From NCBI GenBank assembly GCA_902618015.1, contig CACMYX010000002.1, positions 248,001 to 312,000 of the forward strand: a stretch of 64,000 bases of DNA, written 5' to 3'. The first letter of the stretch is position 1. Every line of letters starts with the position of its first letter. The stretch comes from an uncultured Alphaproteobacteria bacterium (GTDB taxonomy: Bacteria > Pseudomonadota > Alphaproteobacteria > HIMB59 > GCA-002718135). The translations under genes and the position numbers were made by a program. Positions 46,135 through 55,371 of this stretch are shown one piece after another. The notes beneath the pieces were generated by a model. That model was not told the DNA's origin. It worked only from the letters and a program-made list of their open reading frames with translations, and ran no database searches.

Positions 46135-47288
46135 TTTAAAAAATTATTTATCCTTGTCATCGACTCTTCTATTTTTTCAATAGGTTGTAAATAAGATAAG
46201 CGTAAATACTTATCATCTTCATCACCGAACAAAATACCAGGAAACATAAGAACACCAGTATTAACAAGTAATTCTCTACAAAATTTTGAAGCAGTCATAT
46301 TTGAATTTGATACATTTGTATAAATATAAAAAGCACCTCCTGGATCACCATAAGTAAAACCAATATCACTTAAGGCTTTCATGCTAAACTTTCTTCTTTC
46401 ATCATATTCATTTTTCATTTTATTAATCTCTTCTTGAGGCCCATCTAAAGCAGCTAAAGCTCCATATTGAGAAAATGTACATGAATTTATTGATAAGGCA
46501 TGTCTTATTTCTGTCATTTTATTTATAATATCTTTCGGACCTGCAATATATCCAACTCTCCAACCAGTCATAGCATAAGTTTTAGAAAAACCATTTAGTG
46601 TTAATGTTCTTTCCTTCATTTTTTCAAGTGAACCAATTGATAGATGTTCATGCGAATCATAAATTAAGTCAGCATAAATCTCATCTGATATTACAATTAA
46701 ATTATTATCTATTGCTATCTGAGCAATTTTTTTAATATTATTTGGAGGTGTTACAGCACCTGTAGGATTATTTGGTGAAACAAGAACAAGCAACTTAGTT
46801 TTTTTAGTAATTTTTTGTTCAATTAATTCTGGCATTAATGCAAAATTATCTTTTTCGTATGTGTGAACAGGTACAGGTTTAGCATTACACATCCTTACTG
46901 TTAAATCATATGTAGTAAATCTTGGTGAAGTAATTAAGACTTCATCATCTGCTTTTAATAATGAAATCATTGCGAGAGCAATACTTTCTTGAACACCAGC
47001 TGTGATAATTATTTCATCTTCAGAATAATCTAAATTATATTTTAGCTCAAAATTTTTAGATATAGATTTTCTCAATTCTGGCAGTCCAGTTGGAGGTGTG
47101 TAATGATGTTTGTTTTCATCAAGGGCTTTTTTTGCAGCCTCAACTATATGTCGTGGTGTGTGAAAATCTGGATCTCCTCTTCCTAAAGCTATTACATTAT
47201 CCATACCTGAAGCTATTTTTAAAAGATCTGATCTTAATGTCTCATCGTCTAGTGATATTTCTTTAGATTTATTAAAAACTATGCTCAC
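46131..47288 (-). CDS. Class I/II aminotransferase (PLP)
   Basis: A 385-residue fold-type I aminotransferase. VIALGRGDPDFHTPRHI, HHYTPPTGLPELR, SPNNPTGAVTPP and the PLP lysine in LNGFSKTYAMTGWRVGY are clear. It resembles aspartate/aromatic-type enzymes. A close paralogue lies on the other strand at 54208 with the same GRGD opening, suggesting two related amino donors or substrates. It overlaps the barrel gene by 4 bp and the amidohydrolase by 1 bp. Confidence 0.9.
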   Translation of the reverse strand: MSIVFNKSKEISLDDETLRSDLLKIASGMDNVIALGRGDPDFHTPRHIVEAAKKALDENKHHYTPPTGLPELRKSISKNFELKYNLDYSEDEIIITAGVQESIALAMISLLKADDEVLITSPRFTTYDLTVRMCNAKPVPVHTYEKDNFALMPELIEQKITKKTKLLVLVSPNNPTGAVTPPNNIKKIAQIAIDNNLIVISDEIYADLIYDSHEHLSIGSLEKMKERTLTLNGFSKTYAMTGWRVGYIAGPKDIINKMTEIRHALSINSCTFSQYGALAALDGPQEEINKMKNEYDERRKFSMKALSDIGFTYGDPGGAFYIYTNVSNSNMTASKFCRELLVNTGVLMFPGILFGDEDDKYLRLSYLQPIEKIEESMTRINNFLK

Positions 47289-48523
47289 TATATTAATCTA
47301 CTTCCATGAATATAAACTTGTTTTACATTAGATAAGTCATCTATATTTTCATCAGGTTTGCCTTGTACAATAATAAGATCTGCATCTTTACCAATTTCAA
47401 TTGATCCTAATTTGTCTTCAATTTTATTTACTTTTGCTGCTCTATAAGTAGCAGATTGAATAGCATCTAAATTATCTTTAACTACACCAAGATCAATCAT
47501 AAACTTCATTTCAGGAACTATAGCATCATGTGGTACAACTGGTGAACCTGCATCTGTTCCAAAAATTATGTCAATGCCTGCTTTACTTGCTTTAACAAGT
47601 GAATCAAATCTCGATTTATCTTTAACAATTTTTTGTCGTTCTTTTATTTTCCATTCAGGAATATTATACTGTCTTGCAATTTCTTCCTTACTTTGCATTA
47701 CTACTGGTGAAAAAGTTGTACATATTGGAATATTTTTTTTTGCAACTTTTTCAATTGTTGCATCTGTCATAGGCCCCCCATGTTCAATACAATCTATTCC
47801 AAAATCAGTAACTCTATTAATTGCTGCATCAAAAGTAGCATGTGCGGTAATATATAATCCATTTCGATGAGTCTCATCGATAACTGCCTCTAATTCTTCA
47901 TCAGTAAATTCAAGAGTATCATGGCACGCCATAATTTTAATTAGATCTGCACCACTTCCAACTTGTTCTCGTACTGCTCTTCGCATTTCATCAGCTCCAG
48001 AAGCTTCACGACAACACCAATATGTATGTCCTGCAGTTTGTACTATAGCTTCTCCACATATTTTTAATCTTGGACCTGGATATATACCTTGTTCTATTGC
48101 TTGCTTAGCAAAAATATTAGACTTGTTCATTCCTAAATCTCTTACAAGAGTTACACCTGCCCTCAATGATTTCAACATATTCGCACAAGATTTATAAGCT
48201 GAAATTTCAGATGGATCATCAAGTGACTGCTGAGCTAAATCATGTGTTCCATCCCAAGCAAGATGGGCATGCGAATTCATTAGTCCAGGTAAAATTGTAT
48301 GATCCTTAAGTTCTAAAACTTTTTTGGAATTTGCACTACTGTCTAAATCAGATTGAGAACCTGCTTTTATTATTTTACCATTATCTATTTCGACAAATCC
48401 ATTTTCGATTACTTTAAGAGATTTTGTTTCAATTACCCTGCATTTAAATAATATGTTCTCTTTTTGTAAATCAAAAAGTGGTTTAATTATTTTTCTAAAT
48501 TTCCAAGGTGCTGCTTCTGGCAT
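47288..48523 (-). CDS. Metal-dependent amidohydrolase, prolidase-like
   Basis: The 411-residue protein has the superfamily ligands: HAH in LMNSHAHLAWDG, a lysine in LIKIMAC, His in ITAHATFD, His in CIEHGGPM and Asp in FGTDAGSP. It resembles Xaa-Pro/Xaa-Arg dipeptidases and imidazolonepropionase-like enzymes and the amidohydrolase at 35479. It ends in DADLIIVQGKPDE. It probably cleaves a peptide-like amide of the imported compound. Confidence 0.83.
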   Translation of the reverse strand: MPEAAPWKFRKIIKPLFDLQKENILFKCRVIETKSLKVIENGFVEIDNGKIIKAGSQSDLDSSANSKKVLELKDHTILPGLMNSHAHLAWDGTHDLAQQSLDDPSEISAYKSCANMLKSLRAGVTLVRDLGMNKSNIFAKQAIEQGIYPGPRLKICGEAIVQTAGHTYWCCREASGADEMRRAVREQVGSGADLIKIMACHDTLEFTDEELEAVIDETHRNGLYITAHATFDAAINRVTDFGIDCIEHGGPMTDATIEKVAKKNIPICTTFSPVVMQSKEEIARQYNIPEWKIKERQKIVKDKSRFDSLVKASKAGIDIIFGTDAGSPVVPHDAIVPEMKFMIDLGVVKDNLDAIQSATYRAAKVNKIEDKLGSIEIGKDADLIIVQGKPDENIDDLSNVKQVYIHGSRLI

Positions 48524-48535
48524 AAATTTTATCCT

Positions 48536-49705
48536 TTAGTTTAAGTTTATAATTCTATAATCAATACTTTTATCTAAAAAGCTTGATATTTGTTTTCCAT
48601 TATTTACGTCCACAATCATTGAGCTAATAGTTCTATATCCATCAATATTAGGTCTATAAATACCTGGCTCATTTGAAAAAATCATATTTTTTTTTAATAT
48701 GGTTTTATCTCCAGGTGATAACCAAGGAGCTTCATGTCCTTCAAATCCCATACCATGTCCTATACGATGTCTCACAAATTCGAAATAACCACTTTGCTTG
48801 TATATTGCTGTTGCAATTTCATTAATATTTTCACATTCAGTTCCTTCTTTAAGGTTTTTAATTACCTCATCATTAACTTCTTTCATTGTTTTCATAATAT
48901 CCATTTGATCATGACTTGGCTCACCAAGAATAAAAGTTACTCCAGATTCAGCGTATAAACCACCAACACAAGCTCCAACACCACAAATTAATGTTTCATT
49001 TCTTTTTGGTACTCTGCTTAATGATTTGCCATGAGGAAACGCTCCTCTCGGTCCTGAATGAATAGTGGCTACTACATTGCATGGTGTTTCATCAAAATCA
49101 GCCGGTAAGTTTTTTAACATTTCTTTTTTTGCTTCTTCAGTACAAATTTTCACTAATTCTCTTTCATTTGTTTCACTATTGATCAATTCCTTCCCATTTT
49201 CTTTTAAATATTCAAGGGTTAAATCAGCATACTTTGCTGCTTCAGTAATTATATCGATCTCTTCTTTTAGTTTTTGATATCTGAAATAATTTATATTGAC
49301 TTTATAATCTAGTATTTCAAATCTGTTTTTGATTAATTCTATAATATCTATTTTATTTATGTCTGTACCAATTTTTTTTTCATTAATATTTTGAGCCATA
49401 AATGAATAAGGATTTATCTTTCCTGGATATTCTTCATAGATTAATATTTCATCTATAATTGTGTTTTCTGAATTTTCTTTTTCTAATAGAGGAATAAATA
49501 ATTTACTTTTATTTTCTTTACTTAAAAAAAAACCTGATGGTCTTTCGTTAGTTACATAAAAGAAACCTGTAAAATAAAAAATATTTGCAGGGTTAGTAAT
49601 AAGAAATCCATCTAGATCTTTTTCTTCTATTAGTCTAAGCAACATTTTTCTTGTCTGATTATAAAAATTATTACTTAATGGTTTTATTTTTTTAAATTCA
49701 TTCAT
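48536..49705 (-). CDS. M24/creatinase-fold protein with altered metal site
   Basis: I use ATG 49705 (389 residues); a TTG at 49729 would overlap the previous stop. The pita-bread domain is clear: FPHGKSLSR, VRHRIGHGMGFEGHEAPWL and FSNEPGIYRP. Aligned to prolidases, however, the first metal Asp (IDLGA) is Gly in CGVGA, the second (SDITRT) is Glu in AESGVT, and the last Glu (RIED) is lost in RTISS, while GHG His and EPG Glu remain. This looks like a non-metal enzyme of the creatinase type rather than an aminopeptidase. The substrate is unknown. Confidence 0.8.
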   Translation of the reverse strand: MNEFKKIKPLSNNFYNQTRKMLLRLIEEKDLDGFLITNPANIFYFTGFFYVTNERPSGFFLSKENKSKLFIPLLEKENSENTIIDEILIYEEYPGKINPYSFMAQNINEKKIGTDINKIDIIELIKNRFEILDYKVNINYFRYQKLKEEIDIITEAAKYADLTLEYLKENGKELINSETNERELVKICTEEAKKEMLKNLPADFDETPCNVVATIHSGPRGAFPHGKSLSRVPKRNETLICGVGACVGGLYAESGVTFILGEPSHDQMDIMKTMKEVNDEVIKNLKEGTECENINEIATAIYKQSGYFEFVRHRIGHGMGFEGHEAPWLSPGDKTILKKNMIFSNEPGIYRPNIDGYRTISSMIVDVNNGKQISSFLDKSIDYRIINLN

Positions 49706-49709
49706 TTTA

Positions 49710-50765
49710 TTAAATTTTAAGTTTATCAATATTTAAATCTTTTGCTAAAATGTTAAAAGAATCTATTACTTCACTATCAATTAGTATTCCTTTTTCTAAT
49801 TTTTCTTTAACTCTTTTATTCTCAAGATCGCCAGGAACTAAAATTTCATCAAAACCAGGTCTAAGTGGCAATTTTTTAAGCGTATCAACAAAATCATTTA
49901 TGCGTGAATAGAAATCAGAAATTTCCATAAACCACTCTATATTTATCGCTGTTAATGAATGGGAAACATCTAGTTTTTTTGGATCGGAGTAAGGTATTAA
50001 TCCATATCCGCCACCGCTTATAACTCCTGTTAAGATATCAGTCATAAACGATAAACCATAACCTTTATATTTTCCAATACCTAATAAAAAACCATCCATA
50101 GCATCAGAAGGATTGGTTGTTTCTTCACCTTCTTTAGTTAGAGCCCAATCGTTTGGCATTGGTATTTGCTCTCTTTCATGCCATCTCATCATTCCTTTGC
50201 CAGCTGTTGTTAATGCTATATCTAAAATTAAAGGATAACCTCTATTAGTAGGACAAGAAATACCCCATGGATTTGTTCCAACGCCTCCACTTCTAGATCC
50301 CCATGGAGCCATTTCGGGTCCTGCATTTGTATACGCAATTCCAATACAATTTTTTTTTGTTGCTCTTACTGCATGAACTGAACTAGAACCAAAGTGAGTT
50401 GAATTTTTTATAATTACTTGACCTATGCCTTCATTCTTTGCTTTTGTAATCGCAATATCCATACATTTAGATGCTTGTACTGTTCCAATTCCATTTTTTG
50501 CATCTACCAAAGCTAAGGAAGAACTTTCTTTTACAATATCTAAATCAATATTTATGTTTACTTCTTTATTTTTAATTCTTTTGTAATATGTTGTTATTCT
50601 TTGAACTCCTTGACCTTGACCGCTATGAAATCTCAGTTCTGAAAACATCAAAGCGTCAGTAAAAATTTTTGCATCTTCATTTCTTAATCCCATTGCTAAA
50701 AAAGAATTAAGTACAAAATTTTCTAAATTTTTAAAGTTGACCAATGTCATATCTATATTTTGCAT
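49710..50765 (-). CDS. Malate/L-lactate/ureidoglycolate dehydrogenase family (Ldh2/AllD)
   Basis: The 351-residue protein has the unusual NAD(P) fold of the Ldh2 family: SGQGQGVQRI, the catalytic histidine in NSTHFGSSSVHA, NAGPEMAPWG, GTNPWGIS and DILTGVISGGGYG. Members oxidise 2-hydroxy acids, including ureidoglycolate (AllD), sulfolactate and imino acids. In this operon a 2-hydroxy or ureido acid product is likely, but not proven. It sits four bases from both neighbours. Confidence 0.88.
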   Translation of the reverse strand: MQNIDMTLVNFKNLENFVLNSFLAMGLRNEDAKIFTDALMFSELRFHSGQGQGVQRITTYYKRIKNKEVNINIDLDIVKESSSLALVDAKNGIGTVQASKCMDIAITKAKNEGIGQVIIKNSTHFGSSSVHAVRATKKNCIGIAYTNAGPEMAPWGSRSGGVGTNPWGISCPTNRGYPLILDIALTTAGKGMMRWHEREQIPMPNDWALTKEGEETTNPSDAMDGFLLGIGKYKGYGLSFMTDILTGVISGGGYGLIPYSDPKKLDVSHSLTAINIEWFMEISDFYSRINDFVDTLKKLPLRPGFDEILVPGDLENKRVKEKLEKGILIDSEVIDSFNILAKDLNIDKLKI

Positions 50766-50769
50766 AAAA

Positions 50770-51648
50770 TTATTTTTTAAATTTTAAATAATTTACAATA
50801 TTTGCGTTACTGTTTAATTTTGGAATTCCATCATTTGTTTTTGATGACATTAATATAGTAAGACCCGGTCCATAACCGGCTCTTGGACCATTAGTTTGAC
50901 CTACAATACCTATTGACCAAGCTTTTCTTAAGAAACCATGTTGATAACTGCTATCATAATTTTCTACGTATACAAAGTCACCCAAACGCAAATTATTAAG
51001 TTTATACTTTTTCATTTCATTTAGATCTGTTGTTTGAATGTGTAAAGAACCTGATTCACTTGTTAATCCTGAACCAGCTCCAACTAAGTGCTCTGGTATA
51101 ATGTGTGTAACTGGTATGTTTAATTTTTTATTTTTAATCTTGATATTCATTTTATTAAAAATTTGAGGTGATAAACTTTTGCAGAAAATATTTTCAAAAT
51201 TTTTTATTTTTAAACCTACGCCCAATGACTTTATTAAAATTTTATCATTAATTGAAATCCTCTCCCTTACTTTCTTTTCGAAATGTATAATTATTTGTTC
51301 AGAGAATCTACCAGACTTGCCAGATACAAATCCAACTGAATTTTTAGCTTCACCATTCATTATAATTGCTTCATTACCAACACATGATAAAATATTTAAA
51401 CCTCTGTTACCTCCTTCACTAGGATATTTAATAGAAACACCTGGATGAATACAATCAGCTTCCCAACCAAATGCAGAATCGCCAACAGATACATTATGAA
51501 CTATGGATCCCCATGTAGGTAAAAGAAAAGGAATACCGTCAGAGTCTAAGCGGTACGGTTCAGCAGGCAACCCTTGGAAATTTGGTTGACACACAGATCC
51601 CATTACACTGACATTAACTAATAAATTTTCGTTAGTTTCTATCTTCAT
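50770..51648 (-). CDS. DUF4438-like protein, paralogue B
   Basis: A 292-residue protein. From memory it matches DUF4438, a family without assigned function; I could not check this. It aligns over its length with the neighbouring gene: shared pieces are SVGDSAFGW, PGVSI, GNEAI, GEAK and a C-terminal GYGPGLTILMSS. The segment corresponding to the Asp/His-rich HADHR of paralogue A is changed here (ENYDSSYQHG), so the two copies have specialised. It overlaps paralogue A by 4 bp. Confidence 0.6.
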   Translation of the reverse strand: MKIETNENLLVNVSVMGSVCQPNFQGLPAEPYRLDSDGIPFLLPTWGSIVHNVSVGDSAFGWEADCIHPGVSIKYPSEGGNRGLNILSCVGNEAIIMNGEAKNSVGFVSGKSGRFSEQIIIHFEKKVRERISINDKILIKSLGVGLKIKNFENIFCKSLSPQIFNKMNIKIKNKKLNIPVTHIIPEHLVGAGSGLTSESGSLHIQTTDLNEMKKYKLNNLRLGDFVYVENYDSSYQHGFLRKAWSIGIVGQTNGPRAGYGPGLTILMSSKTNDGIPKLNSNANIVNYLKFKK

Positions 51649-52508
51649 ATTTTTATTTTTAATAAATTTTTAATGTTTGCCTTTTTATTAATTTTCCAAC
51701 TTAAATCTTTTTTTTTGCCTGTCATTATAGTCATAATTCCAGGACCGTGACCTGACATTACAGAATCTCCATGAATGCAAATTGCTATACTAACATAATC
51801 TTTTTTATATGATCTGCCCCACCTGTGATCTGCATGATTTATAGCGATTAAATCACCAAGTTTCATTTGGTCAATTTTTAATTTTTTCATTAAGGCTCGA
51901 TCACCAGACATCAGATCTTGATCTACGTATTCAGAATTCAACTCTGCTCCAGATCCCATAATACGTATTGGTAATTCGATTGCGACATCGACTATTAATG
52001 TTTTTTTAACAATTTTTAAAAATAAAGATTTTAAAAGTTTTGGGTCAATTTTTTTAATTTCAATATTTGGAAAATCTAATAATTTTAATCCTCTACCATG
52101 AGTTATGATATCAATTTGATCACCTATGCAAATCTTATCAAGAATTTTATTTTCGAAATGGATTAAATTTCTTGCATGTTCCCCAGTCACTATGCCAATT
52201 GCACCTTTAGCTTCACCCGATCTAACTATAGCCTTATTTCCAGTGCATACCAAATAATGCAAAGCAAAATGCTCATTAGGATTTTCAGAGTCTATTGAAA
52301 CACCTGGTTCAACGTGGTCTCCAGCCCAACCAAATGCATTATCTCCTACTTTAATATTATTTACTACACCAAACATTCCTGGATAAATCACAGCCTGTCC
52401 ATCATTATTTGGAATATATCCAGGATTTTTAAAAGAGGGTTGCGTTGCAAAACCCCCAATTGACATTTTTATTAAATTTTTCTCATTAGTTTTTAAATTT
52501 GAAATCAC
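51645..52508 (-). CDS. DUF4438-like protein, paralogue A, first gene of the operon
   Basis: A 287-residue protein starting at GTG 52508; the paralogue alignment supports this start. Core pieces are KVGDNAFGWAGDHVEPGVSI, GNKAIVRSGEAKGAIG, LIAINHADHRWGRSY and a final HGDSVMSGHGPGIMTIMTG. The His and Asp residues of HADHR and the HGD/GHGPG end look like an active or binding site (inference). It probably forms a complex with paralogue B. No signal peptide, so it acts in the cytoplasm. It heads the 12-gene operon. Confidence 0.62.
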   Translation of the reverse strand: MISNLKTNEKNLIKMSIGGFATQPSFKNPGYIPNNDGQAVIYPGMFGVVNNIKVGDNAFGWAGDHVEPGVSIDSENPNEHFALHYLVCTGNKAIVRSGEAKGAIGIVTGEHARNLIHFENKILDKICIGDQIDIITHGRGLKLLDFPNIEIKKIDPKLLKSLFLKIVKKTLIVDVAIELPIRIMGSGAELNSEYVDQDLMSGDRALMKKLKIDQMKLGDLIAINHADHRWGRSYKKDYVSIAICIHGDSVMSGHGPGIMTIMTGKKKDLSWKINKKANIKNLLKIKI

Positions 52509-52530
52509 ATTGAGAGAAATATCTTGTTTA

Positions 52531-52559
52531 ATTTAAATAAAGAATAACAAAATTGTCAT
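52531..52559 (-). promoter_or_regulatory. Candidate promoter of the 12-gene operon
   Basis: On the minus strand ATGACA (52554-52559, 5 of 6 to the -35 consensus) and TTAAAT (52531-52536, 4 of 6 to -10) are 17 bases apart. Transcription would start near 52524, about 16 bases before the GTG start. It lies in the 165-bp divergent region shared with the M32 peptidase gene; I see no other clear element there. Confidence 0.35.
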
Positions 52560-52673
52560 TACAGTGTTGATAAAATGTAATCTAAAAAATACTCGTATAT
52601 TGCAAAATAATCACCACCAAAATGATAAATTATCTATTTCTTAAATTATAAAAACAATTTAGATACGATTTTT

Positions 52674-54215
52674 ATGGGAACTTCATTTGAAAATTTAAAT
52701 AATGAAATTAAAAAATTTAATGATGTCTTAAACACCATGAATATTTTGATTTGGGATTCTAGAACTAAAATGCCAAAAAAGGGGGCATCTGGAAGAGGTT
52801 CACAGATAGGAAGTCTTACATCTTTAGCTAGAGAAATATTACTATCTTCAAAAATGAGAAAATTATTTGATGAATCTGATAATGAAACTCATAATTTAAA
52901 TGATGATACTTTTGAAAGAAAAACACTTAAACATTTAGGTGAGGCTATTGAGTATCATGATAAAATACCAGAAAAAATTCAAGTTAGAAAAGCTGAAATT
53001 GAACCTTTAGCCCATAATGCTTGGGCTGAAGCAAGAGAAAAAAAAGATTTTAGCATTTTTAAACCACTCTTACAGGAGCAAGTTGATATAGCAATTGAGC
53101 AAGCTCACTGTATCGGTTTTAAAGAGCATCCATACGATGCATTGATGCAAAGATTTGAACCAGGTGAGTCTGTAAAATCACTTAAAAAATTATTTGATGT
53201 ATTAAAGTCAGGCCTTGGAGAAATACTTAAAGAAACCTCAAAAGTAGAAAAACCAAATAAAAGTTTTTTATATAAAAATTATCCTGTAGAAAAACAAATT
53301 GAGTTCTCTACAAAAATTGCAAGTAAGTTTGGATATGATTTTGACAGGGGAAGATTAGATAGCACTGTTCATCCTTTCGAAATTTCTTTTACTAGAGACG
53401 ATGTAAGAATTACCACAAGATATTATGAAGATTTTATAAATCCATCTTTATTTGGTACTTTACATGAAGCAGGTCACGGAATTTATGAACAAAATATTAA
53501 TGAAAAATACACTCGCTCAGCAATGACAACAGATTTTTTAAGCTTTTATGCTGTTGGTGGAGTTAGTTTTGGAGCTCACGAGTCTCAGTCAAGATTATAT
53601 GAAAATCATATTGGTAGAAGTAAAATTTTTTGGGAAAACCACTTTGGTGATTTAAAAGATTGCTTTCCGGAAGCATTAAAAAATGTTTCTGCTGAAGACT
53701 TTTTTAGAGCAGTAAATGTAGTTGAACCAAGTCTTATAAGAGTAGAGTCTGATGAATCTACGTACGATTTTCATATCATGTTAAGAGTTGATATAGAAAG
53801 TATGCTAATTGATAAAAGTTTAAAAGTAGCAGATTTACCAACTGTTTGGAATGAACAAATAAAACAATATTTAGATCTCGAAGTACCTGATGACAGTCAA
53901 GGTGTCTTACAAGATATTCATTGGTCAGGTGGTCAATTTGGAACTTTTTGTAATTATACAATTGGAAATGTAATGGCTGCTCAGCTAATGGAAACAATGA
54001 AAAAAACAAACCCAGAAATACAAAATGATATTAATCAAGCTAATTATGAGCCACTACTCAATTGGTTAACATCAAACATTCATACTCATGGAAGACGATA
54101 CACAAGAAACGAATTATTAGAAAGGTCTACTGGAGAAACTCTAAATCCTTTACCTTATATAAATTATCTTAAAGGCAAGGCCAGCCAAGTTTATGGAGTA
54201 AAATTTAATGATTAA
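52674..54215 (+). CDS. M32 carboxypeptidase (Taq family)
   Basis: A 513-residue all-alpha zinc peptidase. TLHEAGHGIYEQN carries the HExxH motif; DSRTKMPKKGASGR at the start, SQSRLYENHIGRS and DIHWSGGQFGTFCNYTIGN near the end are M32 signatures. It trims C-terminal residues from peptides (not proline) in the cytoplasm. It starts the plus-strand half of the island, divergent from the 12-gene operon, and overlaps the next aminotransferase by 8 bp, consistent with peptide-like substrates being broken down. Confidence 0.93.
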   Translation: MGTSFENLNNEIKKFNDVLNTMNILIWDSRTKMPKKGASGRGSQIGSLTSLAREILLSSKMRKLFDESDNETHNLNDDTFERKTLKHLGEAIEYHDKIPEKIQVRKAEIEPLAHNAWAEAREKKDFSIFKPLLQEQVDIAIEQAHCIGFKEHPYDALMQRFEPGESVKSLKKLFDVLKSGLGEILKETSKVEKPNKSFLYKNYPVEKQIEFSTKIASKFGYDFDRGRLDSTVHPFEISFTRDDVRITTRYYEDFINPSLFGTLHEAGHGIYEQNINEKYTRSAMTTDFLSFYAVGGVSFGAHESQSRLYENHIGRSKIFWENHFGDLKDCFPEALKNVSAEDFFRAVNVVEPSLIRVESDESTYDFHIMLRVDIESMLIDKSLKVADLPTVWNEQIKQYLDLEVPDDSQGVLQDIHWSGGQFGTFCNYTIGNVMAAQLMETMKKTNPEIQNDINQANYEPLLNWLTSNIHTHGRRYTRNELLERSTGETLNPLPYINYLKGKASQVYGVKFND

Positions 54216-55371
54216 GAAAAATTTTGTCGCTTCAAGAATTAAAGATCATAAATCTAATATTGTAACAAAAATGTGGAATATTCAACAAAAATTAGATGAT
54301 GTAATTGCAATGGGAAGAGGTGATACTGATTTAGATACACCAAGACATATCATAGATGCAGGTATAAATGCTCTAAACAATGGAGCAACACATTATACAC
54401 ATCCTATGGGTATGCCAGAATTAAGAAATGAAATTTGTAACGATATATTAAAGAACGGCGGAGCAAAATATAACGATGACGAAATAGTTGTTACAGCTGG
54501 AGGTCAGGAAGCAATGTTTGCAATTGCTTTAGGTATATTAAATGCTGGTGATGAAATGATTGCTGTAGCTCCTGGCTACAATCCATATTTTCAGGCAGCT
54601 GAATTAGCAGAAGCGAAGCCAGTTATGGTTAAGACTTATATTGATAATAATTTTGCAATGACTGCTGAAGCTGTTGAACCCTTAATAACTGATAAAACAA
54701 AAATTATGGTTATTATCAATCCTTGCAATCCAACTGGTGCAGTTACACCTTATGAAGAAGTACTTAAATTATCACAATTAGCAATAAAACATGATCTTAT
54801 AGTAATATCTGATGAGATTTATTCTCGTCTTACTTTTGGAAATCATACAGCACAACCTGTTGCAGCCTTACCAGAAATGTTTGAAAGAACTATAACTTTA
54901 AATGGATTTTCAAAATCATATTGTATGACCGGATGGAGAGTAGGATATTTTGCTGCACCAAAAAATTTGATAACTCATTTAGGTGAGATTCATCATGGAT
55001 TTGCAATATGCGCTCCTGCAGTTAGTCAACATGCAGCTCTTGCAGCTCTAAAGGGTTCTCAGGATTGCGTAAAAGAAATGCAGCAAATCATGCAGGAAAG
55101 ATGTGAAATATTATGCAATGGACTTGATGAAATTAATATACCTTATTCAGAACCACAAGGAGGATATTACGTATATGCCAATGTTTCAAAAACAGGCATG
55201 AATGCTACAGATTTTTGTCTGAAATTATTGGAAGAGGGAAAAGTTATAATATACCCTGGAGGTTTATATGGTGATCACTGTGATGATTTTGTAAGATTTT
55301 CTCTAACTCAACCAGCAAATAAAATTAAAGAAGCAGTATCCAGAATAAAAAAAGTTGTATCAACAATATGA
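54208..55371 (+). CDS. Class I/II aminotransferase (PLP)
   Basis: A 387-residue aminotransferase with VIAMGRGDTDLDTPRHI, THYTHPMGMPELR, INPCNPTGAVTPY and the lysine in LNGFSKSYCMTGWRVGY. It is a paralogue of the enzyme at 46131, with the Asn-Pro-Cys-Asn replacing Ser-Pro-Asn-Asn. It overlaps the M32 peptidase (8 bp) and the VOC gene (4 bp), so the three are likely translated together. Confidence 0.9.
   Translation: MIKKNFVASRIKDHKSNIVTKMWNIQQKLDDVIAMGRGDTDLDTPRHIIDAGINALNNGATHYTHPMGMPELRNEICNDILKNGGAKYNDDEIVVTAGGQEAMFAIALGILNAGDEMIAVAPGYNPYFQAAELAEAKPVMVKTYIDNNFAMTAEAVEPLITDKTKIMVIINPCNPTGAVTPYEEVLKLSQLAIKHDLIVISDEIYSRLTFGNHTAQPVAALPEMFERTITLNGFSKSYCMTGWRVGYFAAPKNLITHLGEIHHGFAICAPAVSQHAALAALKGSQDCVKEMQQIMQERCEILCNGLDEINIPYSEPQGGYYVYANVSKTGMNATDFCLKLLEEGKVIIYPGGLYGDHCDDFVRFSLTQPANKIKEAVSRIKKVVSTI

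Noticed and set aside
48536-49705. DMSP lyase DddP
   Set aside because: DddP is also of M24 fold, but it keeps its metal-binding aspartates and glutamates, which are lost here.
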